From NCBI RefSeq assembly GCF_003347665.1, contig NZ_QDGA01000014.1:55206-119205 (forward strand): a DNA stretch of 64,000 nucleotides, in the 5' to 3' direction. Shown one piece after another: positions 47,823 through 55,829 of this stretch (its first letter is position 1; each line of letters starts with the position of its first letter). The notes below the pieces were generated by a model. That model ran no database searches, was not told where the DNA came from, and saw nothing but the letters and a program-made list of their open reading frames with translations. Origin of the DNA: Microvirga calopogonii. Lineage in GTDB: Bacteria > Pseudomonadota > Alphaproteobacteria > Rhizobiales > Beijerinckiaceae. A program made the position numbers and the translations under genes.

Positions 47823-49706
47823 TCAGGACGGCTCCGGTCCCCACAGGGCTCGCAGGGCGTTGAGGATCACCGCGACGTCGATGGCCTCCTGGATCAGGGC
47901 TCCCTGCACGGGTGTCAGGAGGCCCAATCCGGCGGCGATCATGCCGATGACCGAGAGGCCTAATCCCGCATAGACGCTCTGGAGCGCGATGTGGCGCGAC
48001 CGGCGCGCCGCGAGAACGGCGGCAGGAAGCTTGTCGAGCTGGTCCACCAGGAGCACCACGTCGGCCGCTTCGGCGGACGCGGCCGCGCCTCTCGCGCCCA
48101 TGGCGACGCCGACATCGGCGGCCGCGAGGGCCGGCGCATCGTTGACGCCGTCACCGATCATCATGACGGGCCCGTATCGTTTCTCGTCCTGCACGATGGC
48201 GATCTTCCGATCCGGCGTGAGCTCGGCATGAACCTCGTCGAGATGCAACCCGACCGTGACGGCCTGGGCTACCTCGCGGCGGTCGCCCGTCGCTAGGACG
48301 ATCCGGGCGATCCCCAGGCGACGAAGAGTGTCGATCACCCGGGCCGCCTCCATCCGCAGGGGATCGGCCAGGATCAGGATCCCGGCCTCCTCGCCGTCGA
48401 CCGCCACGGCGACGATGACCGCCCCGGAGGGACGTCGATTTTCGGAAACCGTCTGGGCTATTCTGGGAACGCGCTGCGAAACGTACCGGACACCGCCTAC
48501 GGCCACGCGGCGGCCGTCCACGATCCCTTCCAGTCCTTCGCCCGGAATCTCCACGACCTCCGTCGGCGGCAGGAGATCGAGCCCTCGGTCCCGCGCCTCC
48601 GCAACGAGCGCCTGCGCGATGACGTGTTTCGATGCCTGATCGAGGGATGCCGCAAGCTGGAGGATCCGGTCGGACGACATGGCCGCCACGGGGAGGATCT
48701 CCACGAGCCGCGCCTGTCCGTGCGTGAGGGTCCCGGTCTTGTCGATGACCAGGCCCGTGACACGGGTCAGCCCCTCCAGCGCCCTCCCGCCCTTCACCAG
48801 CACGCCGGCCTTCGCCGCACGGGACACTCCGGAGACGATCGCCACGGGAACGGCGAGGATGAGTGGACACGGGGTTGCGATGACGAGCACGGCCAGCGCC
48901 CTGATCGGATCGCCGCTCCACAGCCAGGCGCCGCCGGCGAGCGCGACGGTCAGGGCCAGAAACGCCATGGCGTACCGGTCCGCCAGCCGCGCCATGGGCG
49001 CCTTGGAGCGCTGGGCGGCCTCGATCAGGCGAACGACTCCGGCATAGGTACTCTCGGCGGCCCGGCGCGTGGCCGTCAGGTCGAAGGCATCGCCGGCATT
49101 CGTGACGCCGCTCATGACCGGTTCGCTCGCCTTCTTCCGGACAGGAATCGACTCGCCTGTCAGCGCCGACTGGTCGAGGATGGCGACGCCGCTGTCGACA
49201 AGCCCGTCGACGGGAACCACGTCACCCTGACGGACGAGCAGGCAATCGCCGGGCGCGATGGCTTCGAGCCCGACCTCTTCGAGCCTGCCGTTGCGATGCC
49301 GAATGGCGACGCGCGGCACACGCGCCAGGAGCGCCGTCATCTCGCGGTTGGCGCGGCGCTCGGCGAAACTCTCCAGGTACTGCCCGCCGGCATACATCAA
49401 GGCCACGACGACGGCCGCGAGGTACTCCCCGAACGCGAGGGCGCCGGTCATGGACAGGGCTGCGACAATGTCGAGGCCGACATCGCCGCGCCGCAGGCTG
49501 ACGACGATCTCGATCAGTAGCGCAACGAGGACCGGAAGGGTCGCCAGCGCCCAGACCATGCCGCTCCTCTGTCCGCTGCCGGCGAAGCGCATCCCGAAGC
49601 CCAGCACGAGGCCGAAGGCGGGTGCGATGACCAGAATCGGGCGAAGGAATCCTTGAAGGCCCTGCAAGGATCGAAGGACCGGGCAATTGCTCCGAGAGGA
49701 TATCAA
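47823..49706 (-). CDS. P1B-type heavy-metal-translocating ATPase without N-terminal metal-binding domain
   Basis: About 627 residues if the TTG at 49706, which overlaps the upstream stop, is used; the start is uncertain. There is no GMTCxxC domain: the chain begins directly with membrane helices. Motifs are GDVVPVDG and LTGESIPV (actuator), the transmembrane metal site TPCPLILAVP (CPL rather than CPC or CPH), DKTGTLT with the phosphorylated Asp, and GDGVNDAPALAAADVG. The transported metal cannot be assigned with confidence from CPL alone. It is translationally coupled to a universal stress protein. Confidence 0.88.
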   Translation of the reverse strand: MISSRSNCPVLRSLQGLQGFLRPILVIAPAFGLVLGFGMRFAGSGQRSGMVWALATLPVLVALLIEIVVSLRRGDVGLDIVAALSMTGALAFGEYLAAVVVALMYAGGQYLESFAERRANREMTALLARVPRVAIRHRNGRLEEVGLEAIAPGDCLLVRQGDVVPVDGLVDSGVAILDQSALTGESIPVRKKASEPVMSGVTNAGDAFDLTATRRAAESTYAGVVRLIEAAQRSKAPMARLADRYAMAFLALTVALAGGAWLWSGDPIRALAVLVIATPCPLILAVPVAIVSGVSRAAKAGVLVKGGRALEGLTRVTGLVIDKTGTLTHGQARLVEILPVAAMSSDRILQLAASLDQASKHVIAQALVAEARDRGLDLLPPTEVVEIPGEGLEGIVDGRRVAVGGVRYVSQRVPRIAQTVSENRRPSGAVIVAVAVDGEEAGILILADPLRMEAARVIDTLRRLGIARIVLATGDRREVAQAVTVGLHLDEVHAELTPDRKIAIVQDEKRYGPVMMIGDGVNDAPALAAADVGVAMGARGAAASAEAADVVLLVDQLDKLPAAVLAARRSRHIALQSVYAGLGLSVIGMIAAGLGLLTPVQGALIQEAIDVAVILNALRALWGPEPS

Positions 49707-50536
49707 TGTGCGATCAGCACAGGTCTTGCCGCGGTGTGGAGCACATCCCGCGTCGCACCTCCGAAAACCTGCTCTCTCAGCCGGGCATGGCCGTACCCAC
49801 CCATGACGATGAGATCGGCCGACAGGCGGTTTGCCTCGTCCATGATGACATCGCCGATGCCGCGGTTCCTGCTCTCGGCAGAGACCACTTCCGCGACCAC
49901 GCCGTGGCGCGCGAGATGGAGCTCCACCTCGCTCCACGGTTGGGTGCCTTCCGGAGGGTCGATGACGAGCACGATGGTGCGCGCCGCCTGCTCGATGAAG
50001 TCCAATCCTTCGCGCAGGGCACGGGCCGCCTCGCGGCTGCCGTTCCAGGCCACCAGCACGGTCCGGATCGGACCTTGCCGACGGCGCCCGGGCGGCACGA
50101 GCAGGAGCGCCCGCCCGCTGCCGAAGAGCACCGCCTCGGCGAGATCGGACCAATCGGTCCTATCGGGCTCGCGCTGGGGACGCGTGGCGATGAAGAGGTC
50201 GGCGCACCGCGCCAGTTCCGCAACCTCGGCGGACAGGACGCCGTAAGTCCCGTCGAGCCGGCAGAATTCATGCGGCACTTGAAGCGTGGCGAGCCGCTCC
50301 GTCAGACGCTGCGCGGTTACGTCCCCATCCCGCCGGGCCCTTTCGTCGAGTTCCGCAAGGACCTGAATGGCGGCTCCGCCTCCATCCATCGGAATGGGAA
50401 CGGTGAGGTCAGACAGCAGGTTGGTGAAGATCCCGATCAGATGGGACTGGCTTGCCGTCGCAATCGCCTGCCCGTACTCCAACCGGATCTCGTCCTCGGC
50501 GCTCCCGTCGAGATGCACCATGATGTCCTTCGTCAT
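49703..50536 (-). CDS. Universal stress protein (tandem-type UspA)
   Basis: A 277-residue protein. The C-terminal UspA domain has VLVAWNGSREAARALREGL and the nucleotide-binding signature LIVMGGYGHARLREQVFGGATRDVL. The N-terminal half (DIMVHLDGSAEDEIRLEYGQAIA) is a degenerate second copy. GGAGGAAC precedes the ATG. It overlaps the ATPase start by four bases. A FixK-type box lies 83-96 bases upstream of its ATG, consistent with induction at low oxygen. Confidence 0.9.
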   Translation of the reverse strand: MTKDIMVHLDGSAEDEIRLEYGQAIATASQSHLIGIFTNLLSDLTVPIPMDGGGAAIQVLAELDERARRDGDVTAQRLTERLATLQVPHEFCRLDGTYGVLSAEVAELARCADLFIATRPQREPDRTDWSDLAEAVLFGSGRALLLVPPGRRRQGPIRTVLVAWNGSREAARALREGLDFIEQAARTIVLVIDPPEGTQPWSEVELHLARHGVVAEVVSAESRNRGIGDVIMDEANRLSADLIVMGGYGHARLREQVFGGATRDVLHTAARPVLIAH

Positions 50537-50618
50537 CGCCTCGTTCCTCCATCGGCTCGGACACGGCTTCGTGCCGGAGCCCTTGAGGCCATCATGCGAT
50601 CATAAGCAGGGCCTCGCT

Positions 50619-50632
50619 TTGATCTGGCGCAA
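50619..50632. promoter_or_regulatory. FixK/FNR-type box upstream of universal stress protein operon
   Basis: TTGATCTGGCGCAA fits the Rhizobiales FixK2 consensus TTG(A/C)-N6-(T/G)CAA exactly. It is 83 bases upstream of the universal stress protein ATG, a usual activator distance. Confidence 0.6.
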
Positions 50633-50692
50633 TCTGTCCACCGCAGGCGGCATCGTGGCTGCAGATCGGGGGCCTCACGCTACGGCCTCGGG

Positions 50693-51766
50693 TTATGGCG
50701 TGATCGCCACCTTCAGTACGCCGTCGCGCTGGTGGGAGAACAGGTCGTAGGCCTCCTCGATCCGATCGAGCTTGAAGCGATGCGTCACGAGAGGGCGCGT
50801 GTCGACACGCCCCGAGGCGATGGCGCCGATCAGCCGGCGCATCCGTTCCTTGCCTCCTGGACAGAGGGTTGTCCGGATCGTGTGATCTCCCAGCCCCGCC
50901 AGGAAGCCGTCAAGCGGGATCTTCAGGTCGCCCGAATAGACGCCGAGCGACGACAGGGTGCCGCCGGGACGCAGCACGCGCAGCGCCGCCTCGAAAGTCT
51001 GCTGTCGCCCGAGCGCCTCGATGGAGACGTCGACGCCGCGCCCATCGGTGAGGCGCCTGATCTCCTCGACCGGGTCCGCTTTCGTGAAGTCGACCACATG
51101 GTCCGCGCCCATCCGTCGCGACATCTCGATCCGCTCAGGTACGCTCTCGACCGCGATGATGGTGGTGGCGCCCATCAGCCTTGCGCCCGCCGTGGCGCAG
51201 AGCCCGATCGGGCCTTGGGCGAACACAGCCACCGTGTCGCCGATGCGGATGCGCCCGCTTTCCGCCCCGGAGAAGCCGGTCGACATGATGTCCGGGCACA
51301 TGAGCACCTGCTCATCGGTGAGCCCGTCCGGGACCGGAGCGAGGTTCGCCATGGCGTCGGGCACCCGCACGTATTCGGCCTGGCAACCGTCGATGGTGTT
51401 GCCGAACTTCCAGCCGCCCATGGCTTTCCAACCATGTTTCGTGCCGGCTCCGTCCTGCGAGTGACAGCCGCAAAGACAGGCCTCGCTGTGCCCGCTCGGC
51501 GTGATGGCGCCGGCGATGACCCGCTGGCCCTCGCGGTAGCCCTGCACGGCCGAGCCGAGCTTCTCGATGATGCCGACAGGCTCGTGCCCGATGGTGAGCC
51601 CACGGGCCACCGGATACTCGCCTTTGAGGATGTGGACATCCGTGCCGCAGATCGTCGTCGTGGTAATGCGAACGAGCGCATCGAGCGGTCCGACATCCGG
51701 GATCGGCTTTTCATCGAGAACGATGCGTCCGGGTTCGACGAAAATGGCCGCTTTCATCTTGGGCAT
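50693..51766 (-). CDS. Zinc-dependent alcohol dehydrogenase (medium-chain)
   Basis: A 357-residue enzyme. The start at 51766 has GGGAGAG seven bases upstream. Catalytic zinc ligands lie in TICGTDVHILKGEYP and GHEPVGIIEKLG. The GHSEACLCGCHSQDG segment has a cysteine-rich but non-standard structural zinc region. The Rossmann motif is VAVFAQGPIGLCATAGARLMG, with DSE-type VESVPERIEMSRRMGADHVVDF favouring NAD. It may be a short-chain alcohol, acetoin or butanediol dehydrogenase relative. It lies 61 bases upstream of the FixK-box region of the stress operon. Confidence 0.88.
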   Translation of the reverse strand: MPKMKAAIFVEPGRIVLDEKPIPDVGPLDALVRITTTTICGTDVHILKGEYPVARGLTIGHEPVGIIEKLGSAVQGYREGQRVIAGAITPSGHSEACLCGCHSQDGAGTKHGWKAMGGWKFGNTIDGCQAEYVRVPDAMANLAPVPDGLTDEQVLMCPDIMSTGFSGAESGRIRIGDTVAVFAQGPIGLCATAGARLMGATTIIAVESVPERIEMSRRMGADHVVDFTKADPVEEIRRLTDGRGVDVSIEALGRQQTFEAALRVLRPGGTLSSLGVYSGDLKIPLDGFLAGLGDHTIRTTLCPGGKERMRRLIGAIASGRVDTRPLVTHRFKLDRIEEAYDLFSHQRDGVLKVAITP

Positions 51767-52156
51767 GTTCATCTCTCCCAAGGCTGATCGGTCTTCATCA
51801 TACCACAGGACGGGGCCGGACCCACCATTCTTGGCGGGATGGCGACCGGATCACGCACGAGCCGTTGATGGGATGGTCTCCGTAGATACGGGATTTCCCG
51901 TCACAATGGCCGGGAACGGTCTGAATGAAATCGGGATTCAAACGCCATCGTCGGACAAAAGCCGGCCGCCGCATCAAGAGGGACTCCACGGCGGCTGCGC
52001 AGTATTGCTGCGACCGCAGAGACTGTCGCCGATGCCGAGCGTGAGAACGGAACGCCGCTCGCGACAGAGAGGCTGTCGAGGTTGTGAAGTGGCGTTCCGA
52101 CGTGACATTCGAGTAGGGCCGCCATCGCCGAACCCGGCAAAACGAGGTCGAATGTG
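51767..52156. other. Intergenic region without a supported gene
   Basis: This 390-base stretch lies upstream of the alcohol dehydrogenase and before a small plus-strand gene. Short frames on both strands have no ribosome site or recognisable product. The promoter of the dehydrogenase should be here, but I see no FixK box or other clear motif. Confidence 0.4.
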
Positions 52157-52279
52157 ATGAGCGTCGCCGAGACGGCGAACGGCTTCCGGTGGGCGTTCCT
52201 GGTCACGCTGCTATCATCGTTGTTCGGTTGCCTCCTGCTCGTGAAGGCGGGAGTGCTCCGGGGCCATGACAGATCATAG
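52157..52279 (+). CDS. Possible 40-residue single-pass membrane peptide
   Basis: The frame runs ATG to TAG with GAGG about nine bases upstream. After a short hydrophilic start (MSVAETANGFR) there is one hydrophobic segment, WAFLVTLLSSLFGCLLLV, and a basic tail (RGHDRS). The layout is that of small bacterial membrane peptides. No family is recognised, and translation is unproven. Confidence 0.4.
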   Translation: MSVAETANGFRWAFLVTLLSSLFGCLLLVKAGVLRGHDRS

Positions 52280-52335
52280 ACGGAGCGGGCGCGTCATCGC
52301 CCTGTCAAATGATTCCTTTAAGTGGCCGAACCGTG

Positions 52336-52635
52336 ATGCAGCGCTATTACTTCCACCTTACAGATGGGCGGCGATTGTACCCGGATCCCACCGGACACAT
52401 CCTGGCTGGCCCTGTTGCAGCACGCCAGCATGCGCTCGAGGACGCACGATCTCTGCTTGAGAGTTGGATGGTTCGCAGCACGTCGCCTTGGCGGGTCGAG
52501 GTGCATGACGGTCTTGGCATCGTCGTATGCAGCATTGCCCTGGCTGATGCTTCTGTTTCAGAGGCTCGTCCCTTGTTTCATGAAGAGGTGGAGGCGAGCG
52601 AATGCCTGAATCAAGCTTCTGCGAATGCCTGTTAG
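52336..52635 (+). CDS. DUF6894 family small protein
   Basis: A 99-residue protein opening MQRYYFHLTDGRRLYPDPTG, the family signature, followed by ARQHALEDARSLL. An in-frame ATG at 52309 is possible but would add nine residues outside the usual start. DUF6894 proteins are numerous and small in Methylobacteriaceae and Bradyrhizobium, and have no known function. It stands alone. Confidence 0.75.
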   Translation: MQRYYFHLTDGRRLYPDPTGHILAGPVAARQHALEDARSLLESWMVRSTSPWRVEVHDGLGIVVCSIALADASVSEARPLFHEEVEASECLNQASANAC

Positions 52636-52686
52636 GACGTAGACCTGATTAGTCTGCGGCATCCACCCGCGTTCGATCCAGAGATG

Positions 52687-53055
52687 CTATTTGCTGGCGT
52701 CAGGCATCGGCTGATTTTCACCTGTCGCCAGGTCCGTTCTGGCAGGCTCTTTCTTGCGCGAGCGCCGGACGGGCTTTTCCGACGCGTCTGACGGAGTGAC
52801 CGCCTTCGACGCGGGCTTTCTTTGAACGAGTTCTTTCTTCGCATCCGAAATGGGTGAGCGCTCGGCCTTTTTGATCTCCTTCTTCAAGATCTTCAGACCC
52901 TGCTGAACAGATTTGGCGAGATTCTCGATGTCGGAGCCCGGCTCGCTTTGCGCGATGATCTTGAGAAGAGTTTTCTCGAACTTCTTGCCACGGCGCACTG
53001 CCTTCTCAAAGTCGGCAAGCCGGCCTTGGAGGAGACTCTGCTTATCTACACCCAT
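52687..53055 (-). CDS. Lysine-rich hypothetical protein
   Basis: A 122-residue protein starting MGVDKQSLLQGRLADFEKAV, with AGGAGA seven bases upstream. The N-terminal 75 residues are helical (KAVRRGKKFEKTLLKIIAQ; LAKSVQQGLKILKKEIKKAE). The tail is rich in lysine, arginine, serine and proline and looks disordered and nucleic-acid-binding-like. I do not recognise it. Confidence 0.55.
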   Translation of the reverse strand: MGVDKQSLLQGRLADFEKAVRRGKKFEKTLLKIIAQSEPGSDIENLAKSVQQGLKILKKEIKKAERSPISDAKKELVQRKPASKAVTPSDASEKPVRRSRKKEPARTDLATGENQPMPDASK

Positions 53056-53717
53056 CGTATTCTCTCCTGAAATCAACGCGGGGTCGATATCAGATGTCAC
53101 AGAACCGTTACAGTGAAGTTTCGGTGACAGTTTCATGACAGTCCGGGCGGGCACTGGAGAATCGGACCCGGCGGCGAGCGGCCTTTCGGGATCCATCCGA
53201 TGCGCTAGCTTACGTGGCCCTTAGACCACGCTCCAGGACATTCGATTGACGCACGATGCTCGATCAGCGCGGCACTGGAAGACCCGCGTGAGCGCGGAGG
53301 CCATAGCTCACGATTCCGAAGGGGAGACGAGGTCGCGGCGAACTGGGCAGGAACGCCGCTATGCCGGCACCTGACAAAAAGCCAAGCTGATGCATCCGAC
53401 CCCACGAGGAAGATCGGAAACCATCGTGGACACATTGTGAGATGATCGTCGAGTTCCATTTCCGCTTACTTCGTCCCTTGTCGCAGAAGGAGTGGGCGGA
53501 CCGCAGTACATCCGTACTGACCCACCTCAAGCCCCGCAGCGGGGCTTAGGTCCGGTCCATGACAGGGCAATGACGTCCCATCACTTCCAAGGCTCTGGCT
53601 TCTGCGACAATTGTGCGATGCCCGATATCGGCATCTCTGCGTTGGCGTCCTAGCTCGCTCAACCCACGTCGAAAGTCTTCTCCCGCGCGTCCGCAGGTGC
53701 TCACGCAGCAGGCGGTC
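53056..53717. other. Intergenic region with a hairpin but no supported gene
   Basis: This 662-base gap separates the lysine-rich gene and the zeta-like gene. Open frames on either strand lack homology and ribosome sites. A perfect 8-bp hairpin AAGCCCCG-CAG-CGGGGCTT lies at 53529-53547; it has no T-run. The region could hold an eroded gene, but I cannot name one. Confidence 0.4.
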
Positions 53718-54044
53718 TCATGGCGTCGTGAGTTTGCGTGCGAGGGCCACGGCTGCGCCGTCGACGGAATTCCCTGTTGCCGTTGGCATGAGGTTGCCGG
53801 CCTTGAGCGTCAGTTCGGTCATGACTTGAAGGATCCGTTCGTTCGATTCCGTGATGCCCGCTTCGTCGAAATCCTTGCGGATCTTGCTGAACACGTCGCT
53901 GCGTTCGGGGTCGACCGTGGCTCTGGCCAGAGTATCGGAGTAGGCCTCAAGCTCCGGGCCTGTCAGGCCCAGTTTCTCGGCAGCCCACCGGCCGAGGAGC
54001 TTGTTGCGGAGGATCGTCTTTCCCACATCGTCGACGCCGGTCAT
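53718..54044 (-). CDS. DUF1476 protein: ATPase zeta-subunit-like, short N-terminus
   Basis: A 108-residue protein with GGAGCG upstream of the ATG. The family core is clear: LRNKLLGRWAAEKLGLTGPELEAYSDTLA, then DVFSKIRKDFDEAGI and ILQVMTELTLKAG. DUF1476 includes the zeta subunit that inhibits the F1FO-ATPase of alphaproteobacteria. Here about 15 N-terminal residues of the usual family opening (FDxREKAFEAKFAHDEELRF-type) are missing or replaced by TGVDDVGKT, which is the part reported to hold the inhibitory segment. A stand-alone paralogue is likely; the main zeta gene should lie elsewhere. Confidence 0.75.
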   Translation of the reverse strand: MTGVDDVGKTILRNKLLGRWAAEKLGLTGPELEAYSDTLARATVDPERSDVFSKIRKDFDEAGITESNERILQVMTELTLKAGNLMPTATGNSVDGAAVALARKLTTP

Positions 54045-54434
54045 CGAAGCGCTCCGGTTGCCTGCATGGAATGCACCTGCCGGTGAGCAGGCGCTACGAC
54101 TCGCACTGGGATCGGAAGCATAAGCAATGAGGATATAGGTGCTTGCATCGTCCCTGCATGCTCTCCCTGCACATTGCGCCCGCCGCCCACGGCTGGCAAG
54201 CCCTTCGGGGATGTTCAGACCCCGGCTGATCGTTCCCGGGAACCAAGCTGCCCGAGCGCGACAGGGCAGGTAGCGAATCAGGACTCCGGCGGATGCGCTT
54301 TCCGGTCCCGGGAGGCGAGGTCCCCCTTGACGCATTCGCACTCCGGATCCATCCGCAAGGGGAACACCATACGTCGGCCTGCGTGGGGAAACTCGATCAC
54401 TCCGACAAGGCAGCCTTAAGTCCTTGAGAGGGAG
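54045..54434. other. Intergenic region without a supported gene
   Basis: This 390-base stretch lies between the zeta-like gene and the tRNA. It has open frames only through high GC and no recognisable domain. It must hold the zeta-like promoter. Confidence 0.4.
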
Positions 54435-54510
54435 TGGTGGGCCCGGCAGGACTCGAACCTGCAACCAGACCGTTATGAGCGGCCGGCTCTAACCATTGAG
54501 CTACAGGCCC
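54435..54510 (-). tRNA. tRNA with CAU anticodon, probably tRNA-Ile2 (lysidine type)
   Basis: On the minus strand the 76 bases fold as a tRNA: acceptor GGGCCTG / CGGGCCC, D-arm GCTC...GAGC with loop AATGGTTA, anticodon loop CTCATAA (anticodon CAT), T-arm GCAGG-TTCGAGT-CCTGC, discriminator A and an encoded CCA. The short D-loop and overall pattern resemble bacterial tRNA-Ile2, in which C34 is modified to lysidine, more than elongator Met. Elongator tRNA-Met remains possible. Confidence 0.9.
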
Positions 54511-54827
54511 TTCCAAGGAAGGCAAGGGGTATCTAGGGGGATAGCCTGTCGTCACCCCTTGTCATGACGTCAGGCCGCGTCCTTTCCATGAGCAGGACGC
54601 AAATGAAAGGGCACACCGGAAGAGCCCGGAGACCACCCATGTTCCTGTAATACATCTCACTGTCCGTCAAGCCGGTTTTGTCCTGCACCCGTCCGGGCCG
54701 ATGCACCGATCCTCGACGCCGTGATGACCCGTCCCCCTTGACGCCCGCCCGGATCCTCCATCTGTCTGCTTTCCCGGCAGGGCCGAGCCCTTCCCATATG
54801 GGGACGGGACGAAAGGTGGAGAATGGG
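54511..54827. other. Intergenic region without a supported gene
   Basis: This 317-base stretch lies between the tRNA (transcribed leftward) and the reductase gene. It should hold both promoters. I see no convincing motif or coding frame. Confidence 0.4.
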
Positions 54828-55805
54828 ATGGGATTGCTGATCGACGGGGTCTGGCACGACCAATGGTACGACACCAAGGGCACTGGCGGGCGTTTCGTCC
54901 GCAAACCGTCGGCCTTCCGCAACTGGGTCACCGCCGACGGTTCCCCCGGGCCCTCCGGAACCGGCGGGTTCAAGGCGGAGCCGAACCGCTATCATCTCTA
55001 TGTCTCGCTCGCCTGTCCCTGGGCGCATCGCACCCTGATCATGCGCAAGCTGAAAGGCCTGGAGGGTATGATCGATGTCTCCGTCGTGCACTGGCGCATG
55101 CTCGACCACGGCTGGACGTTCGAAGACGGGCCGGGCGTCGTTCCCGATCCCATCAACCGGGCGCAATATCTCTATCAGGTCTATACGGCGGCCGTACCCG
55201 ACTATACCGGCCGCGTGACGGTTCCCATCCTCTGGGACAAGGCGACCGGCGCCATCGTGAACAACGAATCCGCCGAGATCATCCGCATGATGAACTCCGC
55301 CTTCGACGGGCTGGGCGCCAAGCCGGGCGATTACTGGCCGGATGACCTGCGCGGTGAAATCGACGCCCTGAACGGGCGCATCTACGACAATGTCAACAAC
55401 GGGGTCTACAAGGCCGGTTTCGCGACGACGCAGCAGGCTTACGAAGAGGCGGTTCGTCCGCTTTTCGAGGCGCTTGATTTCCTCGACGAGCGCCTGTCCT
55501 CACGCCGCTATCTCTGCGGCGGCAGGCTGACCGAGGCCGATATCCGGCTCTTCACCACGCTGGTGCGATTCGACCCGGTTTATGTGGGCCACTTCAAGTG
55601 CAACCTGCGCCGCATCGCGGATTACCCGCATCTCTCCGGCTATCTGCGCGACATCTACCAGACGGGCGGTATCGCCGAGACCGTGAACATGGCGCATATC
55701 AAAGGGCATTATTACGAGAGCCACAGGACCATCAATCCCACGGGGATCGTGCCGCTCGGTCCAATCCTGGATCTCGTTGCGCCGCATGGGCGCGAGCGGA
55801 TCTAG
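54828..55805 (+). CDS. Glutathionyl-hydroquinone reductase (Xi-class GST)
   Basis: A 325-residue enzyme that removes glutathione from glutathionyl-hydroquinones. The catalytic cysteine is Cys63 in SLACPWAHRTLIM, the family hallmark, and VTVPILWDKATGAIVNNESAEIIRM follows. The C-terminal helical domain has RLTEADIRLFTTLVRFDPVYVGHFKCN. GGAGAATGGG lies before the ATG at 54828; the open frame extends 50 codons upstream without homology. Length matches YqjG/EcM4-type enzymes. It is convergent with the cyclase gene. Confidence 0.93.
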   Translation: MGLLIDGVWHDQWYDTKGTGGRFVRKPSAFRNWVTADGSPGPSGTGGFKAEPNRYHLYVSLACPWAHRTLIMRKLKGLEGMIDVSVVHWRMLDHGWTFEDGPGVVPDPINRAQYLYQVYTAAVPDYTGRVTVPILWDKATGAIVNNESAEIIRMMNSAFDGLGAKPGDYWPDDLRGEIDALNGRIYDNVNNGVYKAGFATTQQAYEEAVRPLFEALDFLDERLSSRRYLCGGRLTEADIRLFTTLVRFDPVYVGHFKCNLRRIADYPHLSGYLRDIYQTGGIAETVNMAHIKGHYYESHRTINPTGIVPLGPILDLVAPHGRERI

Positions 55806-55807
55806 AA

Positions 55808-55827
55808 CATCGGACGTGTGTCCGATG
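55808..55827. repeat. Perfect hairpin between convergent genes
   Basis: CATCGGAC-GTGT-GTCCGATG is a perfect 8-bp stem with a four-base loop filling the 24-base gap between the reductase and the cyclase. No T-run follows on either strand. The arms match the outer arms of the palindrome at 27500-27545, so it is probably a member of the same dispersed family, possibly recruited as a bidirectional terminator. Confidence 0.7.
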
Positions 55828-55829
55828 CT

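Noticed and set aside
53056..53717. Possible eroded insertion sequence or gene
   Set aside because: No transposase motif, no terminal inverted repeats and no target duplication could be recognised; only one short hairpin is present.
53613..54086. 157-codon plus-strand frame overlapping the zeta-like gene
   Set aside because: The opposite strand carries a recognised DUF1476 protein with a ribosome site, so the plus-strand frame is a shadow.
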